A DNA stretch of 50,185 nt, taken from NCBI RefSeq assembly GCF_003116015.1, contig NZ_LGQZ01000026.1, forward strand, positions 1 to 50,185, read 5' to 3'. The translations under genes were made by a program, and so were the position numbers. Positions 48,660-50,185 of the stretch are shown here, in pieces; position 1 is the first letter of the stretch, and each line of letters opens with the position of its first letter. This DNA is from Azospirillum sp. TSO22-1 (GTDB lineage: Bacteria > Pseudomonadota > Alphaproteobacteria > Azospirillales > Azospirillaceae). A model generated the notes under the pieces. The model worked only from the letters and a program-made list of their open reading frames with translations, had not been told where the DNA came from and did not search any database.

Positions 48660-49352
48660 ATGCCGCCGCGTCCGCCCCCCGCCCCGCCGACCACGCCCGC
48701 CGCGCGCCAGCGCGAGATCGCCCGCATGCTGGTGCGCCTGGACGACCACCTGAAGAAGGCGTCCGAGCTGTCGGCCATCGCCCGCGACCGGGTGAGCATC
48801 GGCGGCCTCGCGCGCTACCGCCGCTTCACCAAGCGGGTGCGCGACTTCTTCGCGCTCGCCGCGCTGGTGGAGGAGCGCATCGACCTGCTGCCGGAGGAGC
48901 TGGGCGCGGCGCAGATGGCGACCGCGCTCGACCGCATGCACGCCCGCATGGTGCTGCTGTTCATCGAGGGCAGCGCGGTGTTCTTCGGCGCCTTCGCCAA
49001 GGTGGAGGAGCTGCCGATCGGCACGCATGAGATGTGCGGGCTGGAGCTGCGCGGTCTGCTGGCGATCCGCGGCTTCCTCGACGACCCGCGCTACGACGGC
49101 GAGCGCGGGCAGGCGCTGCGCCTGAAGGCCGACCGCATCGCCGAGCTGATGCGCATGGTGATGGACCGCGTGCCGCCGCTGCCCGACTTCGGCGATTTGC
49201 CGAGCATCAGCCCGAAGGGCGGCTACAGCAAGCCGATCAAGCCGTCGAAGCGCCCCGCCGCGCCACCGCCGCCGCCTTCCCCGCCGCGCGCCGACCCCCT
49301 GCCGCAGCCGCCAGAGGTGCGCGAGCTGTCGCTGGACGATTTCAAGGATTGA
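48660..49352 (+). CDS. Hypothetical protein with helical core and Pro-rich ends
   Basis: The 230-residue cytosolic protein has a helical core (about 15-170: REIARMLVRLDDHLKKASEL, FFALAALVEERIDLLPEELG, ALDRMHARMVLLFIEGSAVF) flanked by Pro-rich termini (PPRPPPAPPTTP and AAPPPPPSPPRADP). It ends with VRELSLDDFKD. Core helices and a final acidic peptide suggest a scaffold or adaptor that docks a partner. The ATG at 48660 is the first in frame; an in-frame TTG lies 4 codons earlier and the ribosome site is weak. It starts 24 bp after the protease stop, so it is likely co-transcribed. No family recognised. Confidence 0.6.
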   Translation: MPPRPPPAPPTTPAARQREIARMLVRLDDHLKKASELSAIARDRVSIGGLARYRRFTKRVRDFFALAALVEERIDLLPEELGAAQMATALDRMHARMVLLFIEGSAVFFGAFAKVEELPIGTHEMCGLELRGLLAIRGFLDDPRYDGERGQALRLKADRIAELMRMVMDRVPPLPDFGDLPSISPKGGYSKPIKPSKRPAAPPPPPSPPRADPLPQPPEVRELSLDDFKD

Positions 49353-49385
49353 AGGCCTCTTCAGAGGCCGGATACCTCTCCCATA

Positions 49386-49478
49386 CCGTCATGGCCGGGC
49401 TTGACCCGGCCATCCACGTCGGTGCGGAAACGTTCCGGTATGGCCGTGGATGCCCGGGTCTGAGCCCGGGCATGACGG
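49386..49478. repeat. Inverted pair of CCGGGC-type palindromic repeats
   Basis: Unit 1 (49386-49418) is CCGTCATGGCCGGGCTTGAC then CCGGCCATCCACG. Unit 2 (49445-49478) is CGTGGATGCCCGGGTCTGAG then CCCGGGCATGACGG, inverted relative to unit 1. Each unit is a hairpin built on GGCCGGG/CCCGGCC or GCCCGGG/CCCGGGC. Related pair at 49869-49968. Confidence 0.85.
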
Positions 49479-49491
49479 CAAAAGGAGCGCG

Positions 49492-49716
49492 TCAGCGGCG
49501 ATGGTTATCGCCGGTCAGCGCGCCCACCGCAGCGCCGCCGGCGCCGCCGATCAGGCCCCCCACCAGGAGGCTGCCGCCCGTCGCCCCGGCGATCACCGCG
49601 CCACCGGCGGCTCCCAAGCCGGCGCCGGTCAGCGCGCGGTTCTCGCGGTTCGACAGGTTCGAGCAACCGGACACCAGAACGCTACCCACCATCAGCACGA
49701 AAATCGTCTTCAGCAT
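49492..49716 (-). CDS. Small glycine-zipper lipoprotein
   Basis: The 74-residue precursor has a lipoprotein signal with lipobox VSGC (LKTIFVLMVGSVLVSGCSNL). The mature part is a glycine zipper: GAGLGAAGGAVIAGATGGSL, LVGGLIGGAGGAAVGALTG. The family is YMGG-like Gly-zipper/osmotically inducible. It would associate with the outer or inner membrane. The C-terminus ends DNHRR. Two repeat pairs flank the gene. Confidence 0.75.
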   Translation of the reverse strand: MLKTIFVLMVGSVLVSGCSNLSNRENRALTGAGLGAAGGAVIAGATGGSLLVGGLIGGAGGAAVGALTGDNHRR

Positions 49717-49868
49717 GTTCCCACCCAAAAATGAGGCGTCGCCGGCTTGCGCCCGCAACGCCTCATTGTTTGGTGATTCCGGGTTCAATCGGCTGTGACG
49801 ATTTCGAGGTAAGCGAAAGCGCAGCCGCACGCCTATGCCTATCGACGAGAAGGATCAACCCGTCCCAA

Positions 49869-49968
49869 CATCGTCATGCCCGGGCTTGTCCCGGGCATCC
49901 ACGGGCCTGAACGTCCACACAGATCCAGGTGCGTGGATGGCCGGGACAAGCCCGGCCATGACGATGAC
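49869..49968. repeat. Second inverted pair of CCGGGC-type palindromic repeats
   Basis: Unit 1 (49869-49904) CATCGTCATGCCCGGGCTTG then TCCCGGGCATCCACGG. Unit 2 (49931-49968) GCGTGGATGGCCGGGACAAG then CCCGGCCATGACGATGAC, in inverted orientation. It is the same family as 49386-49478, with a shared GTCATG...CATCCACG frame. The remaining gap (49717-49868) shows nothing else I can support. Confidence 0.85.
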
Positions 49969-50000
49969 GGGGGCAGTGGTGCGGCTCGACGGCATGCCCC

Positions 50001-50185
50001 TCACGACCCCTTCTTGTCGAGCTGCGGATCCTCGCCCTTGGAGTGGCGCTTGCCCTCCTCCTCCGCACGGCGGAGTTCCTTGCCCTCCGGCCCGTCCACG
50101 GCGTCGCGGGCGCGCCGGGCGTCGCCCTGCACGTCGTGGTGCTGCACGTGGTCCTGCACGCCCTGGCGGTACTGGCGGTCGGCGG
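50001..50185 (-). CDS. C-terminal part of a hydrophilic protein (5' truncated at window end)
   Basis: The minus-strand frame from the window end to TGA at 50001-50003 gives 60 residues, very charged and without hydrophobic stretches: YRQGVQDHVQHHDVQGDARR, EGKELRRAEEEGKRHSKGED, ending PQLDKKGS. No domain can be named. The gene starts beyond the window. Confidence 0.5.
   Translation of the reverse strand, partial: ADRQYRQGVQDHVQHHDVQGDARRARDAVDGPEGKELRRAEEEGKRHSKGEDPQLDKKGS

Noticed and set aside
1..50185. tRNA, rRNA, CRISPR array, insertion sequence, integrase or prophage genes
   Set aside because: No cloverleaf with a GTTCRA arm, no regularly spaced direct repeats, and no transposase or integrase motifs were seen on either strand by reading.

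Overview
The window is a contiguous piece of chromosome from a very GC-rich alphaproteobacterium. Gene content points to Rhodospirillales (Azospirillum-like), although no rRNA or marker tree is available here to fix the genus. The main pointers are an alphaproteobacterial hemC-hemD-mic60-hemY cluster facing tsaD-gpsA, a DUF1674/htpX/rsmB/heparinase/purH neighbourhood, CtrA-type TTAA-N7-TTAA sites, a CheZ gene and many HstK-like or hybrid histidine kinases. Coding density is high, with about 50 protein genes. I saw no tRNA, rRNA, insertion sequence, integrase, phage gene or CRISPR array, so this looks like core chromosome with lineage-specific inserts.

Layout. 1-2.4 kb: a partial gene end, hisE, and a DUF47-pit phosphate-uptake operon behind a Pho-box-like site. 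2.5-7.4 kb: a hybrid sensor kinase with a CtrA-type site upstream, then a two-gene amidoligase / peptidase C26 unit, the best candidate for a poorly described biosynthetic or degradative system. 7.4-12.9 kb: secreted low-complexity protein, ABC exporter, DUF4398 lipoprotein, DedA protein, and an nnrU-DUF2249 pair behind an FNR/Nnr box. 13.0-18.6 kb: a single 1859-residue Ser/Thr kinase-ATPase-histidine kinase. 18.6-20.8 kb: small proteins and an UMF1-type MFS transporter. 20.9-28.1 kb: purH, heparinase II/III, rsmB, a DHH phosphoesterase and htpX on the minus strand, with DUF1674 divergent from htpX. 28.2-33.7 kb: small exported proteins (nuclease, unknowns, a tandem CVNH protein) around acsA. 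33.7-37.8 kb: a six-gene minus-strand operon tsaD-GNAT-gpsA-protease-YciI-EVE. 37.8-44.1 kb: methyltransferase, hemC, hemD, mic60, hemY, HAD. 44.1-47.5 kb: a minus-strand cheZ operon with a pentapeptide-repeat protein and a second methyltransferase. 47.5-50.2 kb: an HtrA-type protease, an unknown protein, a glycine-zipper lipoprotein and a truncated gene.

How it fits together. Many adjacent genes share 4-bp start/stop overlaps (18890/19084, 29676/30167, gpsA/protease, tsaD/GNAT, hemC/hemD, mic60/hemY), so operon structure is well supported. Regulatory sites readable by eye match the genes they precede: Pho box before pit, FNR/Nnr box before nnrU, a heat-shock (RpoH) promoter before htpX, and two CtrA sites. 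Several intergenic gaps are filled by inverted pairs of palindromic repeats belonging to at least three families.
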